NCBI GenBank assembly: GCA_028285345.1
Contig: JANQPT010000039.1
Coordinates: 24,304 to 88,303, forward strand
DNA length: 64,000 nt
Source of the DNA: Planctomycetales bacterium
GTDB lineage: Bacteria > Planctomycetota > Planctomycetia > Planctomycetales > Planctomycetaceae
Direction: 5' to 3'
The position numbers and the translations under genes were made by a program. Position 1 is the stretch's first letter. Each line of letters begins with the position of its first letter. Shown in pieces: positions 34,345-44,117 of this stretch. Under the pieces are notes generated by a model. It worked only from the letters and a program-made list of their open reading frames with translations, was not told the origin of the DNA and did not search any database.

Positions 34345-35483
34345 GGCAGGAACTGCTCAACGTCGGTTTGGTCGGGTTGGGAGGCGCTGGACTCAAGGTC
34401 CTGTCGAGTTTTACAGGCGTTGAAGGAGTGCGGCTCGCTGCCGCGAGCGATACCCGAGCCGAGGCGAGGAGCAGGTTTGAAGCGACCTATAACCGCCCCG
34501 CCTACGCATCCGTTGAATCGATGTGCCGCTCGTCGGAAATCGACGCGATCTACGTGGCGACTCCGACTCCCTTTCACTGCGATCATTCGCTCACAGCCAT
34601 CGCAGCCGGCAAGCATGTCATCTGTGAAAAACCAATGGCGACCCGCTTGAGTGACTGCGACCGGATCATCACGGCGGCTCAGCAAGCCGGCGTGCTATGG
34701 CTCCAGGCTCACTCAAAAGTGTTTGACGCACCGATTCGTGCCATGCGCGATCAGATCTCCCGCGGAATGCTCGGAGACGTCTTCCAATGTGATACCTGGA
34801 ACTTTAACGACTGGATGAGACGGCCTCGGCTGGAATCGGAATTGAATACCGATGAAGGCGGCGGGGTCGTTTTGAGGCAGGGACCGCAGCAGGTCGACAT
34901 TGTCCGGTTCCTCGTCGGCAAGACCGCACGGACTGTTCGTAGTGTGGCGGGGCAACGGGCGCCCGGGATTTGTACTGAGGGCAATTACTCGGCGTTCATC
35001 ACCTTCGACGGCGGCGCAGCGGCAACGCTTTCATTCAATGGATATGGGCACTTTGATATCAAAGATATTCTGATACCGGCGAGGAACCCGGTTGCTCCAC
35101 GGCCGCAACGCTCCGCGCCCGTTTCCCCAGAGGAGAAATACGAGGAGCCACAACACGCGGATCCCCAAGGACACTCGATCACCGGGCAGTTGCCCTATTG
35201 CGGCCTCACGATCGTCAGTTGCGAAAGAGGTGTGATGCGGCAATCGCCACGCGGCCTCTATCGGTATACGGATCAAGGGTGCGAAGAGATTCCGGTCTCC
35301 ACCGACCAGGGGCGTGCCGCCGGTCTGATTGAGATGCGCGATGCCTTGCGCGAGGGACGCGCGGTCTTTCCCGACGGTGAGTGGGCACGTGGCACGCTCG
35401 AAGTCTGCCTGGCAATTCTCGCATCCGCGCAGCAGGGTCAAGAGATCACACTGAAACAACAAGACGGCAGAGCCACCGCATGA
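34341..35483 (+). CDS. Gfo/Idh/MocA-family NAD(P)-dependent oxidoreductase
   Basis: 380 residues. The Rossmann start NVGLVGLGGAGLKVLSSFTG, the family motif YVATPTPFHCDHSLTAIAAG and KHVICEKPMATRLSDCDRII (catalytic EKP lysine) are clear. The second domain begins near DVFQCDTWNFNDWMRRP. Such enzymes oxidise or dehydrate sugars and sugar-like cyclitols. The start overlaps the glycosyltransferase stop by 4 bp, and its own stop overlaps the sulfotransferase start by 4 bp. Confidence 0.94.
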   Translation: MRQELLNVGLVGLGGAGLKVLSSFTGVEGVRLAAASDTRAEARSRFEATYNRPAYASVESMCRSSEIDAIYVATPTPFHCDHSLTAIAAGKHVICEKPMATRLSDCDRIITAAQQAGVLWLQAHSKVFDAPIRAMRDQISRGMLGDVFQCDTWNFNDWMRRPRLESELNTDEGGGVVLRQGPQQVDIVRFLVGKTARTVRSVAGQRAPGICTEGNYSAFITFDGGAAATLSFNGYGHFDIKDILIPARNPVAPRPQRSAPVSPEEKYEEPQHADPQGHSITGQLPYCGLTIVSCERGVMRQSPRGLYRYTDQGCEEIPVSTDQGRAAGLIEMRDALREGRAVFPDGEWARGTLEVCLAILASAQQGQEITLKQQDGRATA

Positions 35484-36328
35484 CATCCCCGCCGAGCCAA
35501 CGCGAACGACTGGAACATGCGCGGCGTGTTCGCGACTCAGCAACGCCGCACGACCTGGAGCGCTTTGAGAACCTTCAAATGTTCTGCGTTTTTGTGGGGC
35601 AATCGCGAAGCGGCCATAGCGTCGTGGGAACACTGATTAACGCACATCGCCACGCGGTCGTGAGCCACAATCTCGACGCGCTCGATTATCTGAGTGCCGG
35701 CGCAGGGCGTGAGGAACTGTTTCTACTCATCCTGGAACGAGACTTGTGGCTGGCCGACCGCAACCGTGAGATTGGCGGTTATTCCTACGACGTCCCGGGT
35801 CTCAGCCTTGGGGACCATAGAGCAATCCACGTCATCGGGGACAAGCGCGCCGGAGCAACCAGTCGGCACTTGGCCAGTCATCCCGAGATGCTTCGGACCC
35901 TGGCCGCGACAGTGAAGCTGCCCGTCTGCGCAATCCATCACGTCCGCAATCCTTGGGACAACATTAGTTCCATTTGGACCGCCCAAACACTCGGCAAAGA
36001 GCGAACCCTCGCCGAAGCGATTGATCACTATTTCGAAATGCTGGCCGGTGCAGTCGGAGGCCTAGCCGCCGTGCAAGACGACGTCCGTCAAATTCGCACC
36101 TTCCACGAAGATCTGATCGGCGACCCGAAGCGCCTCCTCACCTCAGTCTTTCAGGCGCTAGAACTGCCGCTGGATGACCAGTTTCTCAATACCGGCGCGG
36201 CGTTTGTGCATCCGGAAGCTCGTCGCACCCGCAATGACGCACCGTGGACACCGGACCTCATCGAGCATGTCGCAGACCGTGCGCGGTCGTTCGATTTTCT
36301 TGATCGTTACACGTTCGAGTCGGATTAG
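35480..36328 (+). CDS. PAPS-dependent sulfotransferase-like protein
   Basis: 282 residues from the ATG at 35480, which overlaps the previous stop. The 5'-phosphosulfate loop is MFCVFVGQSRSGHSVVGTLI, and the 3'-phosphate block is CAIHHVRNPWDNISSIW. The C-terminus ends FDFLDRYTFE as in many bacterial sulfotransferases. It should transfer sulfate from PAPS to a hydroxyl of a sugar, lipid or small molecule. It is the last gene of the three-gene operon and converges on the Rieske gene 33 bp away. Confidence 0.85.
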   Translation: MTSPPSQRERLEHARRVRDSATPHDLERFENLQMFCVFVGQSRSGHSVVGTLINAHRHAVVSHNLDALDYLSAGAGREELFLLILERDLWLADRNREIGGYSYDVPGLSLGDHRAIHVIGDKRAGATSRHLASHPEMLRTLAATVKLPVCAIHHVRNPWDNISSIWTAQTLGKERTLAEAIDHYFEMLAGAVGGLAAVQDDVRQIRTFHEDLIGDPKRLLTSVFQALELPLDDQFLNTGAAFVHPEARRTRNDAPWTPDLIEHVADRARSFDFLDRYTFESD

Positions 36329-36361
36329 GGCTTGGAATTGCAGTTCATAGTTCTTGGCTGA

Positions 36362-37594
36362 TCACTTCGCCGTGAGAATGTCACGGACGATGTGTTTGAT
36401 CGGGCTGTACCGAGCATGCCCCATCTCCATCGACTCCGCCAAGAACGATGCCCCTTGGCCGTATTTTTCGCGTTCTTGAGGCAATTCGATGATCTGGTTC
36501 TGATTTGGATCACGGATCACACCGAGAGGATCGCCCCCGTTTCGCACAAGCTCCATTTGATCGACTAGTAACTTGCGATAAACGGCCAGCCCTTGGTCGG
36601 AACTGCCCAGCATCTCTCGAGTGCGGTCGGCGATGGGCCCTTGGCTCACCCAAGCCATGATGTCCTGACCGTCGACAAAATCGAGTAAAAACTCTCCTTG
36701 GTCATCCTGCCAGGGAACCTCATAGACCGGGATCTCCTCTTGGATCGGGACCTTGCTGCCCGCCGCCGGCCGATAACAGGCATACCAATAGTGCCGAGTG
36801 TGCGTATCGTCGACGGGAACGCGAATCTGAAATCGATGCTGCCCGTGCGATCCGACGCGGAGCATGATTGGAAACACGAGCGGATGTCCGATTTGCCAAT
36901 CGTCATCCTGCTCCGATCCCCCTTCGACGACGCGGCGCTTAATGATTCCATGCTCAAACAAATCAAATCCGTGTTTGATCTGTTTTTTGCGATAATGAGT
37001 GGGCGCCGGTTGGCCTTGTTTTTCCCGCATGTAAGCCAGGTGATGGCCGTGCAGCCACTCGAGATGGCTGGGGTCGACGCTGTTCTCCATGATTTGCAGC
37101 CAATTGCAGGGAAGCTCTGCGACACCGACATCCCGCAAAACGCCTTCCCAGACGAACAAATCGTAGCGCGGCAGCAGCGGCGCAGGCGGGGGGCCGAGAT
37201 AAGCTAAGATCAGGCCGCCCAACTCCTCGACCGGATAGGTTGTGGCTTTGACGCGTTGATGCAGAGTCGAACCTTCCGGCTCCGCCGGTGTTTCCAGGCA
37301 AGTCCCGGCTCCGTCAAATTTCCATCCGTGATAGGGGCAGCGGATCCCCTCCCCATCAATACAGCCGAAGGCCAGTGACGCCCGACGGTGCGGACATTTC
37401 TCTTCGATCAATGCCGGCCGACCAGCGGTGTCGCGGTAGAGCACCAGATCTTCACACAGCAGTCGCACGCGACGCGACGATTGGGTCTTGACCTCGCAAC
37501 TGGCCGCCACGGGCATCCAATAGCGGCGCAACAACTCACCCATTGGGGTCCCGGATCCAACCCGGGTCAACATCTCTTGTCGCTTGGCATCCAA
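36362..37594 (-). CDS. Rieske non-heme iron oxygenase, LigX-like (aromatic O-demethylase/hydroxylase)
   Basis: 410 residues from a TTG start supported by GGGGGAG seven bases upstream. The Rieske cluster ligands are C67, H69, C86 and H89 (CPHRRASLAFG and IRCPYHGWKF). The mononuclear iron region is NWLQIMENSVDPSHLEWLHG with HHLAY. RYWMPVA, EDLVLYRD and PVEELGGLILAYLGPPPAPL closely recall the LigX/phthalate-oxygenase-like subgroup, which demethylates or hydroxylates aromatic rings. A ferredoxin/reductase partner is not encoded nearby. Last gene of a three-gene minus-strand operon. Confidence 0.92.
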   Translation of the reverse strand: MDAKRQEMLTRVGSGTPMGELLRRYWMPVAASCEVKTQSSRRVRLLCEDLVLYRDTAGRPALIEEKCPHRRASLAFGCIDGEGIRCPYHGWKFDGAGTCLETPAEPEGSTLHQRVKATTYPVEELGGLILAYLGPPPAPLLPRYDLFVWEGVLRDVGVAELPCNWLQIMENSVDPSHLEWLHGHHLAYMREKQGQPAPTHYRKKQIKHGFDLFEHGIIKRRVVEGGSEQDDDWQIGHPLVFPIMLRVGSHGQHRFQIRVPVDDTHTRHYWYACYRPAAGSKVPIQEEIPVYEVPWQDDQGEFLLDFVDGQDIMAWVSQGPIADRTREMLGSSDQGLAVYRKLLVDQMELVRNGGDPLGVIRDPNQNQIIELPQEREKYGQGASFLAESMEMGHARYSPIKHIVRDILTAK

Positions 37595-37627
37595 TCTCGT
37601 TCTCCCCCGATTGTTAAGGTCACCAAC

Positions 37628-39637
37628 TCAATCATAAACGGCCTGCACACGCGTGTAGAATTCTCGATCCCAAATCCCATGCTCGGGTGGACCGATCCGT
37701 GAGGCTTTCCATCCGCCGAACGGAGCATCCGGATGCACATTCGGCGGACCGGCCGTCAATTTGATCAAACCGGCCTCAATCGCATCCGAGAATTGGCGCT
37801 GAGCAGACCCGTTGTTTGTGTACAGTGCCGCAACGAGCCCTTGAGGCACGCCATTGGCAATCTCAATCGCCTCATCCAGGTCTTCGGCGGGAAAGATCAT
37901 CGCCACCGGTCCGAAGATTTCTGTCTGAGCGACTGCGGAATCCGGGGAAAGATCGGCCAAGAGAGTCGGCGCCAACCAACAACCCCGTTCGAACCCCTCC
38001 GGTCGGTCGCCTCCACACAACAGCCGTCCACCTGAAGCAACAGCGTGTCTGATCGTGGTGCGAATTCGCCCCAGGTGATTTTCACTGATCACCGGTCCGA
38101 CCGCAGTGTTACGGTCCTGCGGATGTCCAACGGTCAGGGCGGTTACCGCGCTGGTGATTTCGCGTTCGAATTCCGCGAGTCGTGATCGCTCGACAATGAA
38201 TCGTTGAATCGACGTGCATCGCTGCCCGGCGAATGAGAACGCCGCGGCGGCCATACCGGGGCATTCGCGGCGGAGATCGCAATCTCCTAACACAATCGCG
38301 GCGTTGTTACCTCCCAACTCCGCTTGAAACGGTTTGTGATGGATCAAACACCGCGCTGCGGCTTGATTGCCGACTGCAATCGACGCCGTCAAAGAAATCG
38401 CGTCGGTCCCGGCATGGTCGATGAGAAAACGTGCCGTCTCGGATCCGCCGAACAGGAGATTCACGAGACCTGCTGGAAACCCAGCCTCGCCGAGCGTTTC
38501 AATCAAGAGCATCGCCGTCCGCGGCGCCTCGATGGCCGGTTTCCAGACGACGCCATTGCCAAACGCCAGCGCTGGTGCAATCTTCCCGACAGGAATGGCG
38601 ACGGGGTTATTCCATGGAGTGATCAAACCGACCACGCCATGAGGTTGAAAACGAACGCGCACTGAAGAATCCGCGGAGAGCGACGGCTCGCCTCCCTCCA
38701 CAATGAGTTTGACGGAAGAACGGACATGCGAAATGGCGCGGCGGAGTTCTTCCTCGGCATCCGTGATGGGCTTGCCGATTTCCGTTGCCATAGATTCAGC
38801 CAACTCATCGCTGCGCGCGGTGAGTCTCTCCGCCCATTGATTAAGATTAACTGTGCGTTCGTCGAGAGGGCGGTGTTGCCAATTCTGCTGTGCGATTTCA
38901 GCCGCCCGGACAGCTTTGTCGACATCTTGTCTGTCAGCGGTTGAAACTTGGGCAAGGACTTCCGACCAATTGGCGGGATTGCGGCGCTCTGTGGAGTTTC
39001 GAGGATTGGCCGACATCCACCGACCGTCGATGTGCGCCGCAGGGAGGACTACGGTGGAGCTTGGTGATTTGCCCGCCGTGTCAGACAGACCCAACTCTTG
39101 CAAGATCGCAGCATTGCTGAGAAAACGTGCAGCACGGCCATCAAGATACATTTGGGAGATCTCGGCATGGCTGGCTTCGGTGGATCCGACAGCGTCCTCC
39201 GCGACCCAGACCTGATATCCGCGTTCGTAGGCGTCCATCACCGTCGACCGGACACATCCGTGCAAATAGAGTCCGGCGACAACCAACGTGTCCGCACCAG
39301 TCTGCAGGAGTTGTTCAGAAAAATCTGGAGAACCGAACGCGCTAAAAAAACGCTTGTAAGCGACCGGCTCCGATGAGAGTGGCCCCAGCGGGTCCGGTGT
39401 TTCTGCCCCGGCAGTACCGGCCACACACTGCCAAACGTCGAGCCGTTGCCAATGCGGCATCCGATCGATCCCGTCGGCGCGGATTTGTGTCTGCACATGG
39501 AGCACAGGATGTGCGGCTTCGCGAAAACGCCGCAGGAGAACGCCGAGTCGTTCGATCAAGAGGCTCGCGTGAGGTGAGAGGCCGGGCCGACTCAAAAAAT
39601 CGTTCTGTAAATCGACGAGCACCAACGCCGGTTTCAT
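37628..39637 (-). CDS. Fusion: isochorismatase-like cysteine hydrolase + NAD(P)-dependent aldehyde dehydrogenase
   Basis: 669 residues. Residues 1-185 are an isochorismatase-like hydrolase with its Asp-Lys-Cys triad intact: D9 (VLVDLQNDF), K95 (AYKRFFSAF) and C128 (YLHGCVRST). Residues about 200-669 are a full-length aldehyde dehydrogenase: PWNNPVAIPVGKIAPALAFG, catalytic E440 (ELGGNNAAI), C474 (AGQRCTS) and EIFGPVAMIFPA. Both halves look active. Such hydrolases split amides or vinyl ethers, which could release an aldehyde for the second domain. The start overlaps the upstream gene stop by 4 bp. I know of no common two-domain enzyme of this kind. Confidence 0.92.
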   Translation of the reverse strand: MKPALVLVDLQNDFLSRPGLSPHASLLIERLGVLLRRFREAAHPVLHVQTQIRADGIDRMPHWQRLDVWQCVAGTAGAETPDPLGPLSSEPVAYKRFFSAFGSPDFSEQLLQTGADTLVVAGLYLHGCVRSTVMDAYERGYQVWVAEDAVGSTEASHAEISQMYLDGRAARFLSNAAILQELGLSDTAGKSPSSTVVLPAAHIDGRWMSANPRNSTERRNPANWSEVLAQVSTADRQDVDKAVRAAEIAQQNWQHRPLDERTVNLNQWAERLTARSDELAESMATEIGKPITDAEEELRRAISHVRSSVKLIVEGGEPSLSADSSVRVRFQPHGVVGLITPWNNPVAIPVGKIAPALAFGNGVVWKPAIEAPRTAMLLIETLGEAGFPAGLVNLLFGGSETARFLIDHAGTDAISLTASIAVGNQAAARCLIHHKPFQAELGGNNAAIVLGDCDLRRECPGMAAAAFSFAGQRCTSIQRFIVERSRLAEFEREITSAVTALTVGHPQDRNTAVGPVISENHLGRIRTTIRHAVASGGRLLCGGDRPEGFERGCWLAPTLLADLSPDSAVAQTEIFGPVAMIFPAEDLDEAIEIANGVPQGLVAALYTNNGSAQRQFSDAIEAGLIKLTAGPPNVHPDAPFGGWKASRIGPPEHGIWDREFYTRVQAVYD

Positions 39638-40887
39638 GATGCAACTGCCTTGTCGGCCTGAATCAACTCGATAGCGGCCGCTATTTCCTGGCCCATCTCT
39701 CTGGTCCCGACCGTCTCCGAATTCAACGCCGCAATATCAAAGGTGCGTATTCCTTGGCCCACCGTTCGCGACACGGCCGTTTCGATCGCAGTCGCTGCCG
39801 CCGGCAGATTGAAGCTTTCACGAAGCAGCATCGCCGCAGAAAGTATCTGGCCGATCGGATTCGCGATGCCTTGACCGGCGATATCCCGTGCAGCGCCGTG
39901 GCCGGTCTGGTAAACCGCCACTCCTGGGCTGCCGAAGTTTCCGGAGTAGGAAAGCCCGCGCGATCCGAGCAGGAGTGCAGCTGCATCGGAGATAATATCT
40001 CCGAACAAATTCGGCGCGACAACGACGTCGAATTGCCCGGCGGAGGCAATGATCTGATAACAGGCGTTGTCAACTTCGAGAACTTCGCCCGACAGTCCCC
40101 GCTCTTGAGTCAGTCGTTCAAAGCTCTGCGTCCACAGTCGACTGATCGCGGGCATCCCCCCCGGTTTGACGATCAGTGTCAGACTTCCACGTCTCTGCTG
40201 AGCCAGACGTGCGGCCATTTCGAGTATTTTCCTGACTTCCGATTGATGATAGCGAAAGGAATGCTCGGCCGACGGGTCGCCCGCATCGTCAATCTCTGAT
40301 TTCCACCGACCGAAGTAGAGGCCGCCTGTGTTCTCGCGAACGACGACGAGATCGACACCTTCGACGGACTCGGGACGCAGAACTCCTGCGTCGGACAGAA
40401 CAGAGAGCGGCTGAATCGGCGTGAATTTGCAGAACAAGTCAAACTGCGATCGCAGTCGATAAACGAACCGATTGCCCCCCGGGCCGCACAAGATGGCTCC
40501 GCCGTCGGCAAACACGCTCTCGCAAAACCGCACAACTTCAGGGACTAAGCCATCCCCCTCCTCACCGGCTTCATAGCCGATGGGACCGCCGTAGCGAAAT
40601 TCAAACTCAATCCCCCGATGTCGCCCGACACTCTCGAGGACGTCGACGGCAGCGGGAATCACTTCAGGCCCCACTCCCTCCCCGGGCAACACACCAATTA
40701 GAAAGCGATTTGCACGCGTCGTGGAAACTGATTCCCAAGCTGGCAGAGCTTGCGTTAATAGCTGACAGGAATTCTCTGCGTCTGGCTTGGGTCGGTGCGA
40801 TCCATTCGCGTCCTGAGAATGTGTCACGTTCGCTTGATCTCCAATTGTCTGCCAATTGATTCTGTCCCATGTCGTTGCCGGAGACAA
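39634..40887 (-). CDS. Isopropylmalate/isocitrate/tartrate dehydrogenase-family oxidoreductase
   Basis: Up to 417 residues. IGVLPGEGVGPEVIPAAVDV, VVVRENTGGLYFGR (substrate loop), the catalytic Lys in LTLIVKPGGMPA and the metal-binding Asp in PNLFGDIISDAAALLLG place it in the beta-hydroxyacid decarboxylating dehydrogenase family. The substrate loop is neither clearly LeuB nor Icd, so tartrate-, malate- or homoisocitrate-like substrates are possible. The start is uncertain: TTG at 40887 gives a roughly 55-residue tail before the fold, and later GTG/TTG codons are possible. First gene of the minus-strand operon. Confidence 0.85.
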   Translation of the reverse strand: MSPATTWDRINWQTIGDQANVTHSQDANGSHRPKPDAENSCQLLTQALPAWESVSTTRANRFLIGVLPGEGVGPEVIPAAVDVLESVGRHRGIEFEFRYGGPIGYEAGEEGDGLVPEVVRFCESVFADGGAILCGPGGNRFVYRLRSQFDLFCKFTPIQPLSVLSDAGVLRPESVEGVDLVVVRENTGGLYFGRWKSEIDDAGDPSAEHSFRYHQSEVRKILEMAARLAQQRRGSLTLIVKPGGMPAISRLWTQSFERLTQERGLSGEVLEVDNACYQIIASAGQFDVVVAPNLFGDIISDAAALLLGSRGLSYSGNFGSPGVAVYQTGHGAARDIAGQGIANPIGQILSAAMLLRESFNLPAAATAIETAVSRTVGQGIRTFDIAALNSETVGTREMGQEIAAAIELIQADKAVAS

Positions 40888-41299
40888 CCAACGCGTTCAC
40901 CTACTGTACATCGTTCACGATCGAGCACGAAACATCTTAGAGGAGAATCTCAGTCTGATCTGCTGCAACTTCCGCCAACCGGTCTTCAGCGCGCGGTGTG
41001 CGATACCGTGAAACCGAACGGCTCTTGAAGGGATTGAAGGGCTTGGCCAAGCACATTGTTCTCGCAATTCCGCGCAATTGCTGGGCATCGTATTGCCAAC
41101 CGATTGCGGGGCCACGGAAACGAGGATCATCGTGGAGCTGCGCAAGCACAATGTCCGTCTCAATCAGAAATCCAAACCACGATCTGCGACGATGACAACG
41201 ACGAACGTCGCATCTGCATATTGATGTATCGGTTATGACGATCGACGCGTACTCGCCGGAATTATCGAGAGCAACCTCTGACTTGTTCCGATTATTGTA
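40888..41299. other. Divergent regulatory region between two operons of the island
   Basis: About 410 bp separate the dehydrogenase operon (minus) from the exporter operon (plus), so both promoters should lie here. A short minus-strand frame (40937-41149, 70 codons) has protein-like composition, but I cannot link it to a family or a ribosome site. No regulator gene is encoded in the island itself. Confidence 0.5.
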
Positions 41300-43453
41300 T
41301 TGCTTATCAAATCAACTCACCTTTATGATAAACTGGGTAAGTTGCCGGAGGCAATAGGATTTCGAAGTCGTGCGGGTAATGCGGGGGGAGCGCTCGACGA
41401 ACTTTCGGGCGAACCGCGTGGTGTGTGCGCCGCCGATTCCCGTCAGGAGTTGCCAGCGATTCTCAGCGCAAGAAGGTCCGACCTCTTGAACCCAGACCGC
41501 CTCTCCAGCCGCCGGCAATTTGAAGCTTATGAACAGGTCTTGCGATTGCCGCTGGCCGAGCAGGCCTCCAAGCTCAGTCGCCGCACCAACCTGCGAGACC
41601 GGTCTGCGCAAACATTGGTCCGCGAATTCTTCCGCCTAGCTCGAAAACAACGCCGCACGGTTTTCTTGGCGCTGCTGATTTTTGGGATCACGGCTCTTCT
41701 CGCGCTGGTCCCTCCCGCGGCCACAAAGTTCCTCATCGACAACGTGCTGGAAGGTTCGCCGCTCCCACAGAGTCTGCTGGACTTCGGTCTGCCAAGTGAT
41801 CGGTGGCAGTTGTTGCTATTGGGGACGGCCGTGATCTTAGGCGTTTCGTGGATCAAAGCGGTCTGCTTTCTCTTTGGTCAATCGTTGGCAATGCAGACCA
41901 ACAAACGTCTGCAATTGTCGATTCGCAAGCGACTATTCGAGCATGTTTTGCGGTTGCCTTTGTGTCAGGTGTATCAACTCAAATCGGGCGGCATCTCAAG
42001 TTTATTGCGCACAGATGTCTCCGCTGTGGGCGAGTTGGTCTCAGCAATGTTGTGCAGGCCTTGGCAAGTCTTCGTCCAACTAGTCGGCACCTTGATCATC
42101 TTGGCCAGCGTGGATTTGCGACTGCTGGGCGGCGCACTCGCCGCTTTGCCGTTAGTCTTTTTCACGCATCGAACCTGGATTGGACGCATCCGTCCCCGCC
42201 GACGCGACATCAGAAAGCTTCGCCGAGAAATCGACGCGTTGACGACCGAAATCTTCAGCGGCATGCGCGTGGTGCGAGGTTTCAGCCGACAACGAACAGA
42301 AACCGCACGTTATATGCGGGCCAATCATTTGATGTGCCGACAGGACGTCAAAGCCTGGTGGCGCGCACGTGTGGTCTCGTTGTTGTGGGGGCTGTTGATT
42401 CCAACCCTGTCAGCAGGGCTGCTGCTTTTCGGTGGCCGTCAAGTTCTCAATGGTCATTTGACTCTGGGCGACCTGACGATGTTCTTGGTCTACATGTTGA
42501 TGCTGCTCGGCCCGCTGTCTGTATTGGCAGAAAGCGCAGCCTCGCTGCAAAATGGATTGGCGGCCCTCGATCGAGTGCTTGACGTTTTGTCCGAGCGGCG
42601 TGAAATGCTCGCTGGTCCAGACTCGCAAAGAGTCGATCGCACCACAACGACCGGGCGGATCACTTTTGAAAACGTCAGTTTTTGCTATCCCGGCTCAGAA
42701 CTGCCGGCGCTGTCCGAAATCAATTTGGACGTGGCTCCGGGAGAAATGATCGCACTGGTGGGCTCCAGCGGCGCCGGGAAAACGACGTTCTGCAATCTTG
42801 TCGCACGCTTCTACGACCCGACTGGCGGTCGCATCTGTTTTGATGGCGTTGATCTCAGGGATCTCGAAGTCGAAAGCTATCGCAATCTGCTGGGTATTGT
42901 CGAGCAAGATGTGTTCTTGTTTGACGGGACCGTCGCGGAAAACATTGGGTACGCCGATCGCCACGCCGATTTCTCAGCGATTCAGCAAGCGGCTCAAGCG
43001 GCGCATGCCGAGGAGTTCATACGAGAACTCCCCAATGGCTATGACACATTGATTGGTGAGCGCGGTGTCAAACTCAGCGGCGGACAACGGCAGAGGTTGG
43101 CAATTGCCCGGGCATTACTGGCGGATCCCAAACTGTTGATCTTCGACGAAGCGACAAGCAACCTCGACACAAAGAGCGAACGGCTGATTCAATCGAGTTT
43201 GCAGACACTCACCGCTCAGCGGACAACATTCGTGATTGCTCACCGCTTAAGCACAATTGTTCGCGCGGATCGTATTGTGGTCCTGGAAAATGGACGCATC
43301 CGCGAAATCGGCGACCACGAAAGCTTAATGCGCACACAAGGAGACTATTGCGAAATGATCCAAGGCCAGATCGACGTGAATCGTGATCTCGCCGTAAGAT
43401 CAGAACTCGCCGATCAGACCAACCAGATTGTGACAATCGGAGCGCAAGAATGA
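41300..43453 (+). CDS. ABC exporter (fused transmembrane and ATPase domains)
   Basis: Up to 717 residues. Six membrane helices (from about 119 to 420; VFLALLIFGITALLALVPPA, LLLLGTAVILGVSWIKAVCF) precede a complete nucleotide-binding domain: Walker A GSSGAGKTTF, signature LSGGQRQRLAIARALL, Walker B LLIFDEATSNLD and H-loop VIAHRL. This is the MsbA/peptide-exporter type. No ATG occurs before the first helix. The open frame begins at TTG 41300, but TTG 41486 behind AGAAGG is a credible start. Its stop overlaps the methyltransferase start (ATGA). It probably exports the island product. Confidence 0.9.
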   Translation: MLIKSTHLYDKLGKLPEAIGFRSRAGNAGGALDELSGEPRGVCAADSRQELPAILSARRSDLLNPDRLSSRRQFEAYEQVLRLPLAEQASKLSRRTNLRDRSAQTLVREFFRLARKQRRTVFLALLIFGITALLALVPPAATKFLIDNVLEGSPLPQSLLDFGLPSDRWQLLLLGTAVILGVSWIKAVCFLFGQSLAMQTNKRLQLSIRKRLFEHVLRLPLCQVYQLKSGGISSLLRTDVSAVGELVSAMLCRPWQVFVQLVGTLIILASVDLRLLGGALAALPLVFFTHRTWIGRIRPRRRDIRKLRREIDALTTEIFSGMRVVRGFSRQRTETARYMRANHLMCRQDVKAWWRARVVSLLWGLLIPTLSAGLLLFGGRQVLNGHLTLGDLTMFLVYMLMLLGPLSVLAESAASLQNGLAALDRVLDVLSERREMLAGPDSQRVDRTTTTGRITFENVSFCYPGSELPALSEINLDVAPGEMIALVGSSGAGKTTFCNLVARFYDPTGGRICFDGVDLRDLEVESYRNLLGIVEQDVFLFDGTVAENIGYADRHADFSAIQQAAQAAHAEEFIRELPNGYDTLIGERGVKLSGGQRQRLAIARALLADPKLLIFDEATSNLDTKSERLIQSSLQTLTAQRTTFVIAHRLSTIVRADRIVVLENGRIREIGDHESLMRTQGDYCEMIQGQIDVNRDLAVRSELADQTNQIVTIGAQE

Positions 43454-44112
43454 ACCAATGGATTGAACATCTGTTCGAGCAGCCGGATCTCCTCCGAATG
43501 GGGCACTGGCAGCGGCGAGACGATCACAACCTCGGGATGGGCTGGTTGTACTACGGACTGGCACGGCTGATCCGACCGCAAATTGTATTGGTGATCGGCT
43601 CCTACCGCGGATTCGCGCCCGTCGTCTTTGCCAGAGCCCTGGCGGACAACAGCGAGGGGGGCGAAGTCTACTTCGTCGATCCGTCTCTGGTCGATGACTT
43701 TTGGAAGGATCCCGAGCGCGTGCGAACGCACTTTAAAGAATTGGGAGTAACCAACATTCGGCACTTCTTGATGACCACCCAAGAGTTCGTCGAGACCGAG
43801 GACTACCGGTCGATTCGTGAAATCGGCATCGCGTTCATCGACGGCTACCACACCGAAGAGCAGTCGCAGTTTGACTACGAGGCCGTCGAACACCTGATTT
43901 CACCGGGAGGAATCACTTTATTTCACGACAGTATGCTCATCTCGACGGCGCGGATTTACGGGCCCGAGCGGGCTTATGAGCGGCGCGTCAAATTCTTCAT
44001 CGACCAGTTGAAGAACGATCCCACGCTTAGCGTGTTCGACTTGCCCTACTCGCCGGGGCTGACGCTCGTGCGAAAGTGCGGCGATGATCTTCTGGAAAGC
44101 GATGCGCATTAA
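43450..44112 (+). CDS. SAM-dependent methyltransferase (Methyltransf_24/TylF-like)
   Basis: 220 residues. Motif I is VLVIGSYRGFAPVVFARALA, an acidic strand follows (GEVYFVDPSLVDDFW), and IAFIDGYHTEEQSQFDYEAV then LISPGGITLFHDS is the hallmark of the class that includes TylF and cephalosporin-hydroxylase-type enzymes, with metal-binding Asp residues. It likely O-methylates a small molecule or sugar. The start overlaps the exporter stop by 4 bp, and the ATP-grasp gene starts 5 bp behind it. Confidence 0.85.
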   Translation: MNQWIEHLFEQPDLLRMGHWQRRDDHNLGMGWLYYGLARLIRPQIVLVIGSYRGFAPVVFARALADNSEGGEVYFVDPSLVDDFWKDPERVRTHFKELGVTNIRHFLMTTQEFVETEDYRSIREIGIAFIDGYHTEEQSQFDYEAVEHLISPGGITLFHDSMLISTARIYGPERAYERRVKFFIDQLKNDPTLSVFDLPYSPGLTLVRKCGDDLLESDAH

Positions 44113-44117
44113 CGACG

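Noticed and set aside
36362..40887. Reading the Rieske/ALDH/IMDH-like operon as a carnitine degradation route (CntA, malic semialdehyde dehydrogenase, malate dehydrogenase)
   Set aside because: The order of reactions would fit, but the Rieske protein resembles LigX-type aromatic O-demethylases rather than CntA, and no reductase partner is present.
40937..41149. 70-codon minus-strand frame with protein-like composition
   Set aside because: No ATG, ribosome site or recognisable family. It lies where divergent promoters are expected. Could be a gene fragment.
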